Shown piece by piece: positions 26,715-38,830 of a DNA stretch of 64,000 nucleotides; the first letter of the stretch is position 1, and the number at the start of each line of letters is the position of its first letter. The position numbers and the translations under genes are program-made. The notes below the pieces were generated by a model. The model saw only the letters and a program-made list of their open reading frames with translations. It was not told where the DNA came from and searched no databases. The stretch spans positions 99,156-163,155 of the forward strand of contig JAJEKV010000515.1 in assembly GCA_021234155.1 (NCBI GenBank). Direction: 5' to 3'. The DNA comes from Isoetes taiwanensis. Lineage: Eukaryota; Streptophyta; Lycopodiopsida; Isoetales; Isoetaceae.

Positions 26715-27508
26715 TGAGAAAATATGGACTGGGCCATACTAAGAATGGAACAGTCGCACACGCCAACTTACATGTTGGATTTAACTAAGTCAAGGGCATC
26801 TAGACAATTAGCAATTGACTTAGCTCCACTTGCCTTAGATGTAGGAAGTTTCTTTAGCCTTAACAAAGCTAGACGATAAAAACACTACATCCCATGCACG
26901 CGTCTTTGCCAGCTACCTTTATTTTATTTATCAAAGTTATACCATGTTGACATATTGCTCATACCTCAACATCTCAACAATCTCCATCCAACCATTAGAA
27001 GCTACACGACAAACATGGTCCCTTCCTATCTGGCTTCATAACATTGTAACATGTGGGCGTATCGTTTTCATATTCAATATGTGAATATTCAAGCCACACG
27101 TTGGAGTATCTTATTTGAGTGTAACATCTTCTTTTTTATTTTGGCAAGGCTTTGATTTTCGAGCCCGGAACGCCGCATGTAACGCCGCATGCGGCGTTCC
27201 CTCTCCCCCTTGCGGGACCTTTTTTTATCATCCGTCTGGTTTGGTTTCCTGTCCTATCGTAGTTTAAAATTTTTGACCTACTATAGTTGAACTTGAGCGA
27301 CGACGGATGGATGGCGGATAGGGAGGCGATAGCCTTAATCGTGCTTCTAAAAGTAAGCTAAAATGTAGTTCGACAAATGTTTTCGCAGTCTTCATGTCTC
27401 TGTTTACCATTCAATCTGATCTGAACCAATTTGTTGCAGATGGCTGAAACCCCCTTGCATCATGCAGCTGCCAGCAATAAGCTTTAACGTTATTCATTTT
27501 TTGCTTGA
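26715..27508. other. Intergenic between divergent genes; palindrome at 27181-27198
   Basis: This is the shared upstream region of the laccase (minus) and START-like (plus) genes. A perfect 18-nt palindrome (aacgccgcatgcggcgtt) lies at 27181-27198, preceded by a partial direct copy (gaacgccgcatgt). No gene is seen. Confidence 0.5.
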
Positions 27509-28490
27509 ATGGCACGGGCTGAAGGTCTGAGAATCACATCTCTTGACGCAGACGGAGTCCTATCCTATTTCGTCAAGGTTTTATTGCTCAGTTTTTATAT
27601 TGTTGAATCCACATTGATTCTCCCACCTTCTTTCATTTGCAATTCATGTAACTTTTTGTTTCCAATTTTAAGATCTAAATATTTTTAAAGTCAGGTGTAC
27701 TAAAGTAACGAACTTCCATCATCATCGATGGATCCATATCTGAACTTTTATTGTGTCAAAGCGTCATGAAATTTATAGTTTTATTTGTTATGCAGCTCTC
27801 TCTGTTGCTTGGGAAGCTCCTGCATATAAGGAATGGTAAATGAAAGATCCCATGTTCCCTCCCTCTATCTCTCAGTTTCTCTCCTTAAAAATAAGTGAAT
27901 AGGCAAAGAAACAAATACAGTTACATGTAATTACATGGTATAATTGTGCAACCTGTGCCACTAAGAATCTCTTATCTTTTTTATATTAGGTGGCCACAGT
28001 ATAATGTTCCCAGCTTCAAGATTCTTGATTTAAAATGGCTCAAGAGGATACGTGTTGGTGAAGATTTGGCTCAAATCAGGTTACTATATTTAACATTTAA
28101 GTGTAGTCGCTTCCTACAATGTTCATAATAATATAAGTGGTGTGCCAACCACACTGTCTAAAGTGTAGAATTCATGACCCATTAGGGATAAGGGTGCCAT
28201 GGCGAATGGATGGCGTGAAGCTATAGTAAAGTTATTTGAGCTAGAATACCCTGAAGTTGACCTCATTCTAGGGATCATAAGAACGGTAATCTATTGGTTA
28301 TTCTTTGGAATGCTGTCACTATAGAATCACTTTTCTGTATCATTCAGGTTCCAAATGTATTGGATGGAGGAGAAAGAATCCTTGGGTACAGCTTTGAGGA
28401 CATCCCATCCATGGATCCAAATGTTATCCGCGTAGACATTGCTGGTGGGTTTGCTCTGCAGAAAATTTCATCTACCCAAAGCTACTTTCG
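27509..28490 (+). pseudogene. START-like (polyketide cyclase/lipid-transport fold) gene, partial
   Basis: Five exon candidates with GT-AG borders: 27509-27577, 27796-27835, 27990-28079, 28186 (or 28193)-28285, 28348-28490. Joined products read VAWEAPAYKEWWPQYNVPSF, KILDLKWLKRIRVGEDLAQI, WREAIVKLFELEYPEVDLIL and RVDIAGGFALQKISSTQSYF. This is the order seen in plant START-like proteins: a YKEWWP block, a VPWP-x-REA block, then GGFALQK...SYFR. At exon 4 the expected VPWP is present in the DNA but out of frame: one acceptor keeps the frame and reads GAMANGWREA, the other reads VPWR and needs one extra base. Exon 1 to exon 2 phases also disagree by one base. The usual C-terminal helix region after SYFR was not found within 1 kb. 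Either a truncated gene or a poorly sequenced one; the ligand is unknown. Confidence 0.6.
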
Positions 28491-31400
28491 GTAAAGGATT
28501 ATGCCAAACTTTGGATTTGGTATCTAATGGCAAGTGTTTTCGATTCCAGTATTTTCATGCATATCATTTTCATGCATAGCAAGATAGTTCAAGGAGAAGT
28601 CTCCAAATAAGGATGTATTTGCTAAGAAACGCATGTTTTGCAATCTCGAAGAGGTCATTTGGATTTTTTATTTTGATGTTGCGAGGCGATTAGGCAAAGG
28701 GCCCTTTACTTGATAAAAGTAATGAGGTCTATCTTCCCGACCAACTTTCCATTGCGATTCTTGGCCTCTATGCCAAGAAGGATTCTTGTTGGGTCTTTTT
28801 ACCTTGGAGCTTTTACGGGATGTGCTTTCTCGAGAAGAAATTCTAGGTACATGCATTCGATTTTTTGTTTTTATTTTATGTTCTCTTGGCTCAACATTTC
28901 AATCATTTGGATGCATAGATATAGCTATAAGACAATCTTTCATCTTTGAGGAGATCGGCTATGATGCATCATTTTATGCACCGCTAGCTTTGTTAACGTT
29001 GCATGGCGCTCTCGCAAATGGCACCCACTGTATAAATGCCATGGATCCCAAACACGAACTCCGGCAATTTGTAGAAATATCCTTGCATTCTATTCGCATA
29101 TAATATACCTGCATTGATGGCTTGCAGATCTTTTTGCATTCTTGATGAATTAGCAGCTTGATCATTCTTTTATATCCAACATTAGGTGCATGATATATTG
29201 AGAGGGAAAGGGACTATAAAAATGGCTTCTTATGTATATAGTCTTCTTTATCTCTATTTTGCATATTAATTCTATTTTAGTTCCACAAATTCGAGAGTCT
29301 GGGCTGTCTGGCAGAGATAGACACGCTAGGTTTCCAATAGAATATGGAGTTTGTTGCTCTCATAAAAACAATCACATGCACTGTCATTTGAAAAAAAGTC
29401 GTTTTTGCTGTAGTAGCTCCAAATGGAATATTTGTTTGAACAGAAACATGGGCACATAAAATTTAGACTTCACAATAATCCTCAAGTGTTGTTTGTTTAA
29501 TTATATGGAAGAACTTACAGTCTAACATGCATTCAATCATGTTGCAAGGTTATTTTGGAGATGAGTGTTGCAAGGTTATTTTGGAGATGAGTTTGCATGT
29601 TAAATTAGAACAGGTTTTTGCTAATGTTGCAGGTTGAAAATTAGATGCTTTTGTACCTACAATTATGACCTATAATTATAGAGCAATTGCATGTGTTTTG
29701 CCAGGTTAATCCATCTGCTACTAGAGTGGATTCCATCAGGAGAAAGAAATGGCACTCAATACAATGGCATACAGTTGCGATGATCATCATACTTATCGTT
29801 TTTTTCAATAGCTCTCAGTTTTAGAGACCGTGTTATATGGTTTCAATTTTGTGAAATGTGTGTTTTATGTGTTTCATCCTATGTTAGTCTTCACATTCGT
29901 GTGCAGCGGATGCAAGGACAACATTAAGTACGAAGAGCATTATGTTGGCAGCATCACCTCATATGCATTACTTAGATAAAATGTACTACTGAGGTATTTT
30001 CTGTCACATTAAAATTTCTTAAAGAAAATTAGAATAATTAATGTATAGATTTAAAACTGCAAATGTGGCATTTTAGTTGAATATAATATAAATTTCTATT
30101 GTGGTCACCAGCTTAGTTGGACTTCCATGTGTACATCATTAGATGGAAGCATCTCCCGTGTCACTTCTCCAGAAAATGGTTAAGAATATTGCTTGGACTC
30201 ATGCAATAGCCAATTCAACACTCCTATAGGACAAGCAATTCATTACTCCTATGGGACAAACGAAGAGGTGGAATTTGTGATTTAACCCCTCTATTTGGAA
30301 ATGTTTCTCTCAATCCATTTGTCTTAATGGCATTGCAAGAGAAAATGTTTGGTGCAAATGAAACTGGATGACAGTGAAAAGATTCATTTGCTTAACCAAA
30401 GGCTATAATATTTTGGATAGATAAAAAGGTGTAGTCCTATGGCTAATGAAGGAAACAAATGATAAGAACCAATAATCATAAAATTGCATCCCATGTGTTC
30501 AGCATTGCAACCTCTCAATACATAGAAATAAAGTTATTCTTGAGTAGAAGTGAATGAGTTTGTCTAGATAAAAATTGCACTACCCGTATTGTTTTTTTTA
30601 GGTTTGTTGTATCTTGGCATATTCCTAGAACTATGCTAGAGCTAGGGTCCACAAATATACACCTCACATTTCATATACTTGAGCGCTCCCTTACATATGA
30701 TATGTACGAAAAAAAATGGGAATTTAATGGGAATGTGTGAATGGGAAAAAAATATTTTGCAATCACAGGCGATCAGAGGCATTCAAACGCTTCTCCAAAA
30801 CCTCTTCATCTTCTCTAAATCTCTCCGGGCATCAAATTGTGCATCAAATTTCTAGGCAGCTCAGGTTGATGAATCCGGGCATGGGGGCATAGGTCATGGA
30901 AAATGAGGCTTTCATATACAAAGTCCACAAAGAAGCTTGAAGCTTCACACATCAATGTAAGTATACCAATTCTCTGAGAAATAAACACACCCCGTGAATT
31001 ATTGACATTGCCCGCCCAACTAAAACCACCAACATCCACATCCCACACATCCTCAAATAATGCCCGGCGATGCACATCCCACACATCCTCAAATAATGCG
31101 GCATCGGCACACGATCTAGTAAGCAAGTAAAAACTTCAAAGAAGTTATCCGTTCATGTTGATATGCTCCCTAGCAAATAAGATCTTCTTCTGGGTTTGAG
31201 ATTCAATTTCTAACTAATACAATGGTTTCGTAAAGCTATGATTTTTAGGCACCTGATTATCCATTATGGAACTCATTTTTCATCTTACAATGTCCACTCC
31301 TACAGCTAGGAAACTAACATTTGACTTCCCATTATGAAACTCATTTTTCATCTTGCGATGTTCACTCCTACAGTTAGGAAACTTACATTTGACTTCCCAA

Positions 31401-32005
31401 AACTAGGCGTGTTTAGAGCACTGAAGGTGGTGTTCAAATATTATGTCAAGCAATTATATCATTAATTGTGAACTTTTGCTTGGTCCATTACGTTGGCAAA
31501 TGCTTTTTAGAAAAATTTTCGCTTAAAGGATTTTTTTTTTTTTTTTTTTTTTTTAGGTGGATAGACCATTGGTTTTCAGGACTTTATCTAAGGGTCATTA
31601 TTATGACATCAAGCCTACAATAGAAAAAGGTGGACCATTTTAATGTAAAGGAGGAACCTTTATATAAAGGTGGACGTTGAAGCTAATAAAAGGAAAGCCT
31701 TTATATCCACAACTATTTTTTGCGACATGCTACATTTGTTTTTGCTAGAGTTCGTGGTCCACCTCTTTCTCATGTATTTTGCGTGGTGGTATGTAGCAAA
31801 TCTCACAAACAAGGCGCCGAAGTTGGAAGCTTCTGGCTATGTCAATGATTTTTATTCCAAAGGAGTCTAAGAACTTTATTTTCAGGGTCGATAGCCATAG
31901 TTCCATTTTGTGAAAAAAGTGAAGATGTATTTTTGGGTTTGAAAAGAAAATAAAAAAGCAAAAACATGACCGCGGTTTGAATCGGAAAAAAAAAAAAAAA
32001 AAAAA
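28491..32005. other. No recognised gene; small duplications and a poly(T)
   Basis: Short frames only. Contains tandem duplications at 31034-31102 (cacatcccacacatcctcaa twice) and 31263-31398 (about 68-bp unit, actcatttttcatctt...aacatttgacttccca), and a run of 24 T at 31531-31554 that could be the reversed tail of an old retrocopy. A direct repeat ggttattttggagatgagt occurs near 29548 and 29574. Confidence 0.4.
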
Positions 32006-32014
32006 AGAATATGT
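32006..32014 (+). repeat. LINE target-site duplication, left copy
   Basis: AGAATATGT after an A run; repeated at 33446-33454 directly after the LINE poly(A). Confidence 0.8.
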
Positions 32015-33445
32015 GGCGGAGGAGAGCAAGGTTCGAGATTTCCTCAATGGTTCGTAACTTTGTATGGGGTGGAAAATGAGGAGGGGGAGTTGTTAAAGTG
32101 GCTCGGTGGAAATGTAATGCGCCCCAAAGGCTGGGGGACTTCGGTTTCTTGGATCTCTCGCTCTCCATGGCAAGGTCCTGTTGTCCAAGTTCGTGTTTGC
32201 CAAGGTGTTTGCGATCCTAAAGAATGCGCTTCATTCCCTATCTCACTCGATTGTTTTAAAGTAAGCCCGTCCGTGCTCGTGCGGATTCCATGCGTTATTT
32301 GGCGATATCGGGCTATATGTTAATGCCTCTCCCTTCACCTCGGGGGGCTCTTGGCGCTTGGGAGCAAGTCCGCCTGATGTTTGCCATTAGCGCCCGCGGG
32401 TTGTATTCGTTAGAGGCATCACCATGGTGGATCCCGATTGGCGGGTCGCGGCACGGCTAAGTGCTGGCGCATCCGTCGATCCGGATCCAGCGTAGATGGG
32501 CACAAAGTGTGAGGTTACGGCGGTGGAGGAGTGGTATATTGATCGGGCCGGCTTGCACCACGGCAACTTTTCGCCCAAGTTCCGACTGCGGGGAATGGGA
32601 CTGCGCTATTTGGGCCGCGGGTGGCTAATGCTCTACGTGAATCCCTGCAGCGTCGAGGCGGATGTGGAGTTGTCATCGAAAGTTGACCCCTCGAATTTTC
32701 GTGAAGTCCTGCTATGAGCTTTTGGCTATTCGGGGATGAAATTTTGCCTCCCTCGGACCAATTTGGAGTCTCAGTGCGGGGAGATGGCCCGAGGCAACAT
32801 TTGGAGGTGGGTGTGGAACCCAATCTTGCCCCCTAAGATTCGAGTCTTTGCTATGGCAGATAGTGCACCCGGTCCTTGAGGGTGAACACGTGGGTGCACG
32901 GGATCAACCCGCTGGTCGGCTGACAGTGTCCAATGTGTGGTGCCTGTGCGGAGACCACGGAACATTGCATGTTTCTCTGCGCGGACATCCAGCCGGCATG
33001 GCAGTGGGGTCAGCGCCTCTTTCACACCTCGCCGTGAGTCAGCGGGTGTTGTTGGGGGTGTATCCTAGTGGGTGGTCCGGCCCAGTCACGGCCTTCCATT
33101 TGTGTAAAAGCGTGGTTAGTGTGGCTTATTTGGAAGCGTTGGCATGAAGGTCTTCGGAATGAGGAGATACATCCGGGTTTTGATCGAAGGCGGTTTAAGG
33201 TACAAATTATATCTCTCTTATCCGGGCGTCTCCTCGGAAGGAGCGGTTTAAAGGCTGACCATTTGGGAAAGGACCCTTTTCATTGTAGATAGCATTGGCA
33301 GATTTATCAATGAGTCGTAGGTAGGTACATGTCTTTGTGTGGGTGCTCGCTCATGTTTGGGCAGGGCACGTACCCTAGTATCGCTCTTCTTGTACTTACT
33401 CTATATTAATATTACTTAATTTTTCAAAAAAAAAAAAAAAAAAAA
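32015..33445 (+). mobile_element. 5'-truncated LINE (non-LTR retrotransposon), ORF2 3' part
   Basis: Translations in several frames give the end of a plant LINE reverse-transcriptase ORF: NFVWGG, then KVARWKCNAPQRLGDFGFLD, the conserved block after the RT thumb; later IWRWVWNPILPPKIRVF and CPMCGACAETTEHCMFLC, the zf-RVT zinc-finger domain; then LVWLIWKRWHEG near the C-terminus. Stops and frameshifts are frequent, so it is dead. It ends in poly(A) and is flanked by AGAATATGT copies, showing a target-primed insertion truncated at the 5' end. The sequence is notably GC-richer than its surroundings. Confidence 0.9.
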
Positions 33446-33454
33446 AGAATATGT
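33446..33454 (+). repeat. LINE target-site duplication, right copy
   Basis: AGAATATGT following the poly(A) run; pairs with 32006-32014. Confidence 0.8.
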
Positions 33455-36095
33455 ATATTTTTGTTTTAGTGTGTTATGGGATTTGTGTTATACTTAATAG
33501 TTCATATGTTATTCATGAACTTGGCCATATTTCTTGAATTTTTGTTCTAAACCAAAAAAATCATCATCTCCCATAACCCAAAAAAAAAAAAAAAAAAACT
33601 AGCAAAAAGGCACGCTAGAGGCTTTTTAAGGAAAGGAAAAGGTCGGAGTTATTTTCTATATTTTATTTAGAGATAGGCATTCATCTATAGTCATGTTGTA
33701 ACCGATGTAAAGTATGGAAGCTTCAGTAGGTGGTGATATATCGTAAGCTTTTATGGCGAGATCTCATCTGAGGTTAAATTGAACATGCAATGTTAAATTG
33801 AACATGTATGATATACTTTGCCCAATTCATTTCGTATTGCGGGAGGAGCTTCTGGCAGTGGTTTGGACTATGATTCTTGTATGGTATTGTATACAAAACC
33901 ATATATTTTGCCATGTTTGAGCAGCTTAAGGTCATGTTTCCTTTTTTGGGTTTTTTTTTTATGCCTTTTTTTGCAAGGTGGAGGAAAGAAGCCGTTTTTG
34001 GGATGGATAAGAATGCATCTTTGCTTTCTTTTTTTAGGGCGAGAGGCGACAACTTTGGCCTAACTAAGATTTTTCTGCAGCAAGCAAAGCCACCTCCCAC
34101 AAAATCTTTTGACCTAGCTCAGGTTTTCTGCATCAAACAAATCCAAAACTAACACGTAACGGCCGAAACCGGATGATTTCATTGAGTCCGGTTGGGTGCG
34201 GTCACGAATCCTCTTGGAAGGAGCCGATTTGGGCTTTAAACTGGTCGGAGGAATGGAGTGCGGCAATTTGGGCATTAAAACCGCCGATGCATTGTGGGCA
34301 GCTCGAGAAGTTGCAGCCCTATCTATTTATTGCCTGTTTGGTTGTTTTATTTGTCCTCTTTCCTCCCAGTCTTTGCCAAGTATGGTCGTGCATCCAACGG
34401 AAGAAAAAATCAAATGTGTGGAAGAGATCTTGCAAAATGTAATCCGTCTTACGGATGGTGAGCCAAGGTTGTTTTAGATCTAGCCCAAGACAGCGTTGTA
34501 GCTAAATCCTCTTTTTAGGAAGTCTCTCATTTTACCGAAATGTAGTTGCAAATCTAGACAAACTGTAGTATCTTCTTTGCAACCCGGATATGAGGATGGA
34601 ACTCACGAAGCCCTTCGATTTTGCACTCTTGAGTCATGGTGCATTAAGGTTTTCTGGTTTTATGGATGGGCGGAGTGTGCGAGACCACAAGCGGCTTCAT
34701 TGAGGATCCTGGCGGCCTGTGTTGAGGCCATTGTGTCGTGGATCAATGTAGGGATCCAAACTGACCTAGTGTGTTGAGGCTATGGTGGCTTTGAGCAGGC
34801 GGACCTTTGTGAAGGTTGGATCGCGGCAAATTCATGAACACTTTGCTTCTTTTTTATTTGTTTTGCCTCAACCATAGGTTCGTTTACACCATTGACATTG
34901 CCATGCATTTTTTCTTCCAAAATTCTAATGGCCATCGATCAATGGTAGGGAATAAAACTTAAACGTAATGCTATAAGGTTGAGTAAAAATAGTATGGAAT
35001 AAGACATGTATGATTACAGCTCGTAAACAAAAAATAACATGAAAATTTTGCACCTGCATTATGATGATTGTAGTATGCACATGAGGCATCTAAATTGAAA
35101 CACTCCAAATATGATTAGGACATGCTAGATTGTGTTCGCTAATTGTTGATTGTATTTGTAGGGGTTAAAAAATTATTTGTAAATATTTGAGCTATATGCT
35201 CGAAATGTTTGTAGTAGTTTAGAAACATATGGTTAGAATTACTAGATATAAAGTTCGCTCCAAAAACATGATGCAGTGTACAACATACAGAGGGGTCACA
35301 AGCTTGGTGGGTCTGCGTCCGAGTACGGTTCCATTGCATCAAACAACATTATGTGTATTTACACTTGCGTTTAAGATTTCGACTTACCTTCTCAACTTTG
35401 GCGAGGTCCCGCCATCCCGACAATTTTGGCACCACATAAAATTGATGTCGTCTTTATCGATAATCCACGGCCTAACATGCGGTGATGTCTGGTTATCGAC
35501 GACGTCGTTTCCTCAATGATCGTTGTGGCTTTGGCGGGAAATCCAAGAGTTTCTTTAGCCCATTTCATTGGGTTTTCCAGCTATTCTTGGCAGCATTTTG
35601 GTGCCTCAGGTGTGGAGCATTACTAGCGGATAGTAAGTTGTTTAAAGAATTGAATGCTCTATATGTGACATTATGCTTCCTTAGATTTTTAGCAGTTGTA
35701 GATAGTATTTCCTTAGTTCTATAGAAGTCGTATTTTGGATTTTGGGAGGAAGCAATGTTAGGGGTAACTTGTTCAAGGTCGTGATCTTGCTATACCTTCA
35801 AAAGTTTCATATTTGCACAGATTAGACCTCTTTATGGCTTGGATTATCAGTCACCTAAGAAAATCACTTTGTCAAGGTAGACATGTGCCATTTAATTATG
35901 CTCAAAAACAAGGAGGTATTCTCTTAGCATACATAAGCAAAAACATGGCATTCCAGAAAGCTGAATGATGTGGCATCTAAATCATGTTGTCGTGTCAAAT
36001 GAAAGAACTGTAATAATATCGCTCTAGGGTCTTCACAAAAGAAACACATTCAAGAGAATATCTTTGGAAAGAGTTTCATTGCCTCTAGCATTTGT
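33455..36095. other. No recognised gene
   Basis: Contains an 18-19 A run near 33578, overlapping plus-strand frames at 34173-34477 and 34577-34777 and a frame at 35482-35724. None has a motif I recognise. Composition at 34150-34780 is more gene-like than the rest, so an eroded gene fragment is possible. Confidence 0.35.
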
Positions 36096-36477
36096 CACAC
36101 AAACCATTACATTCCACACTTAAAAATAAAATCCCCCTTAAACCCCTTTGGTTTGGGTGCATATTCACACGGGGGGTGACTCCGGGCATCGAGAGCTGTT
36201 AGATAAGCATATATGCCCTTTATTCCTCGATCTAGACCATACATAGAAATCCTCATTTGTGGGGTATGCATGTACAAGTTTTGGTATCTTGTATAAACAC
36301 GGTTTGCAAAATACTATAAGATTTGAGACAATGTACTATATGGTTGATTTTGTACATGTATAATATGATTTTAGGGGCTCGGCGCCCCTACGTCACCCCG
36401 CGTGTGAATATGCACCCAAATCAAAGGGGGTTTAAGGGGGAGTTTTATTTTTAAGTGTGGAATGTAATGGTTTGTGT
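36096..36477. mobile_element. Foldback/MITE-like element, copy 2 (both arms present)
   Basis: Long terminal inverted repeats of roughly 80 bp. The left arm runs acacaaaccattacattcc, cacttaaaaataaaatccccc, then aaacccctttgg and gggtgcatattcacac-gggg. The right arm repeats these inverted and ends ggaatgtaatggtttgtgt. The interior matches the reverse complement of the element at 14097-14470. No open frame for a transposase. A terminal hairpin lies just outside at 36487-36505. Confidence 0.85.
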
Positions 36478-36486
36478 TATACCTAA

Positions 36487-36505
36487 AAGGCCCCTTCGGG
36501 GCCTT
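36487..36505. repeat. Hairpin beside foldback element
   Basis: AAGGCCCC ttc GGGGCCTT, 8-bp stem. A similar palindrome (gggcccgaagggcccc) lies at 14097-14112 beside the other copy, so it seems to belong to the family. Confidence 0.8.
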
Positions 36506-37428
36506 CAACAAATCAAAGGACCGAATATAATGAATTGTATTTATTTTAGAAAAAATTGGGTGTTGGTTGCTTATAAACCAAGGCGTTGGCATATCGTTTT
36601 GAACATGCAACACAACATGGTTTGTATCCTAGGACCTCTTCAACACATTTACAATATGATTCAAGCACCTCTTATACACATTTATAAATATCATACAAGC
36701 AATTATATGAAGCAAATCCCGAGCAGGTGCAATGAGCTCATATGATGCATCAAATGATGGGCATTTTATAGCAGGGTAGAGAATCCAGCTCCAGAAAAGG
36801 AATATTTCCACGCCGCTAATACAAGAGGGCAGGTGCCGTGAGCTCATATGATGGATCAATTATAATGCTATACTCTAGAACTGACTTGACGACAAATTAT
36901 ATCCTCCAAAGGTCCTTTGCAGCATTGCTTCCTTCCTCAAAATAAGGGAGTGCGAGAACCATTCACTCAATCAGTTAACCACCAAACAATTGCTAACTAG
37001 TCAAAAGTACAAACAAACAAAATTGCTAGTACAAGTTTTTGAACCTCCAAACAAAATGCCAATGTTCCTCATGCTCAAAATGTTTTCTATCTCTACATCA
37101 TCAAATGCCAATGTTGAACACAATATTTTGCATTATTTACAATAAAATACATTTTTCCATGAAGGACTTCAACAATTATGTCAATGATGAAGTAATCATT
37201 TGTGGAGCGTTAACCTTTAAGTACATCTAGAAGAAAGCTCTGAAATGAAGCGGCATATTGCAAAACTCATCTCATACCTGAGAGCCATGAATAGTAAGAT
37301 ATCATTTTTGGAATACTTGGGATTAGTTTTCCTAGCTCTGATTACTCTTCCCACTTCTTGCTGAGGGATTCCTTCCTCCCTCCCTCCCTCCCTCCCTCCT
37401 TCCTTCCTTCCTTCAGTAGCTACGAACC
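36506..37428. other. No gene seen; CT-rich microsatellite at 37371-37414
   Basis: AT-rich, short frames only. CCCT/CCTT repeats at 37371-37414 adjoin the 3' end of the cyclophilin pseudogene. The phrase gagctcatatgatg-atcaa occurs twice (near 36736 and 36840). Confidence 0.45.
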
Positions 37429-37990
37429 CTACGCCATGTACACAACATCCATCCCACTCAAAACTTTGCCAAACACAACATGTTCACCATCTAGCTAGTT
37501 GGCCTTGTGATTATAATAAAGAATTGAGAACCATTAGAATTAGGACCATCATTCACCATGGATATGGTCCTGGGGCTAGAATGCTTTAGTCCGGAAGTTT
37601 CATCTTCAAACTTGTCTCCATATATAGGTTCTCCACCCTTACCATTGCCATGAGTAATATCTCCTCCTGGATCATAAAGCCTGGTATAATCCGATGGAAA
37701 ATGCTTCCCTTGTAATCTTTGCTTGTTCCCATTTTTCCCTTTTCCTTTCTTTCTAGTGCAAAGGCTTCTAAAGTTCTCTATTGTCCGGGCATAACGTCAC
37801 CATAGAGACCCATTATTATTCTTCCGGCCCGTGGCCATCAATATCTACTTGAAAAAAACTTTGTGGGTAACTTCTACCTTTTCTTCTACGTGGAGTCTGC
37901 TGGAATGCGACCAAGAGAAAAATACAGACAAGCGGCAATAAAACCCAAGATCGTAGTTTGATCTTCTTTCGGCACACTCCAAAGTTTTCA
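37429..37990 (-). pseudogene. Decayed intronless ER-type cyclophilin (peptidyl-prolyl isomerase)
   Basis: The minus strand gives, in shifting frames, a hydrophobic leader (KLRSWVLLPLVCIFLLVAFQ), then EKVEVTHKVFFK and [81 protein letters not shown], and finally DGEHVVFGKVLSGMDVVYMA and a stop. This is the complete order of a cyclophilin domain, and the VTHKV-F-V-IDG start with a signal peptide matches the secretory-pathway cyclophilins (CYP20-1/cyclophilin B type). Catalytic-site elements ([19 protein letters not shown]) are recognisable. At least four frameshifts and a shortened C-terminus break it. All of it is contiguous without introns, which suggests a retrocopy, though no poly(A) was found. 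It cannot make a normal protein as given. Confidence 0.9.
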
Positions 37991-38830
37991 GTCCTTTGAA
38001 ATCTGATATAAACCCTATTCGGGGTTTTGGTTTCATCCATTTGTCAGAGGCACCCGAGCCATCATGCACAAATCCGAGCATAGCCAGGCAAGAATCGGAC
38101 TTGCAAGCTTTGTAAACAATACCTCTGCAACAGTTACCAGACAAACAAGGATTTCTCCCCATAAAAAATCATCGTTGTTACGTTCTTTTGAAAAATCTAA
38201 ACCCTAAAATCTTTTCTTCCATAAACCCTAAAGTAAAGGGTCTCGATGCATGTGTTTTGGGAGTAAAAGAAATAAGTTATTTGTGAAGATAATATGCCAT
38301 TGAAATATGCATGCATTCTAGATATACTGATTAGTATGCCTCGTGCAATACGCCCATGAAATCATATGAAACCCATGCCAAAAAGCGTATAAAATCACAA
38401 AAACAACCCCATGTTATAATGCTAGATATTCACAGTTGGATGCTGTCAACATAGTATTCCATGATGACATGCTACATTCTAGCATTTGCTTAAAGATTAT
38501 GGCAAAAACTGTACTATTTGATGCCCTAATTTGACATTAAGCATTATCTTCAAAATAGTATAACATTAAAAAAATACACTTACAACGTAAACACAGGTTA
38601 AAAAAATAAGCCAAAAAAATATAGTTCCTCAATGTGTGGATAAGCCTGGAAGGTTGAACTGCATTGTATAATCGTATTCAATTTTATATCACAAAACACC
38701 ATCCACACCATGTCCTACAATTTGCTACGCAAAGTAATCAAACGTGCTTTTGATTAGTTGCAATTTTTTTCTTTAAAAACTGTAAAATGAGCAATTGCAC
38801 TACATGTCATTAGTGCAATTGCTCCAACAC
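37991..38830. other. No gene seen
   Basis: AT-rich sequence. The first 50 bases may still be 5' leader of the cyclophilin copy, since the open frame extends to about 38040. Confidence 0.4.
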
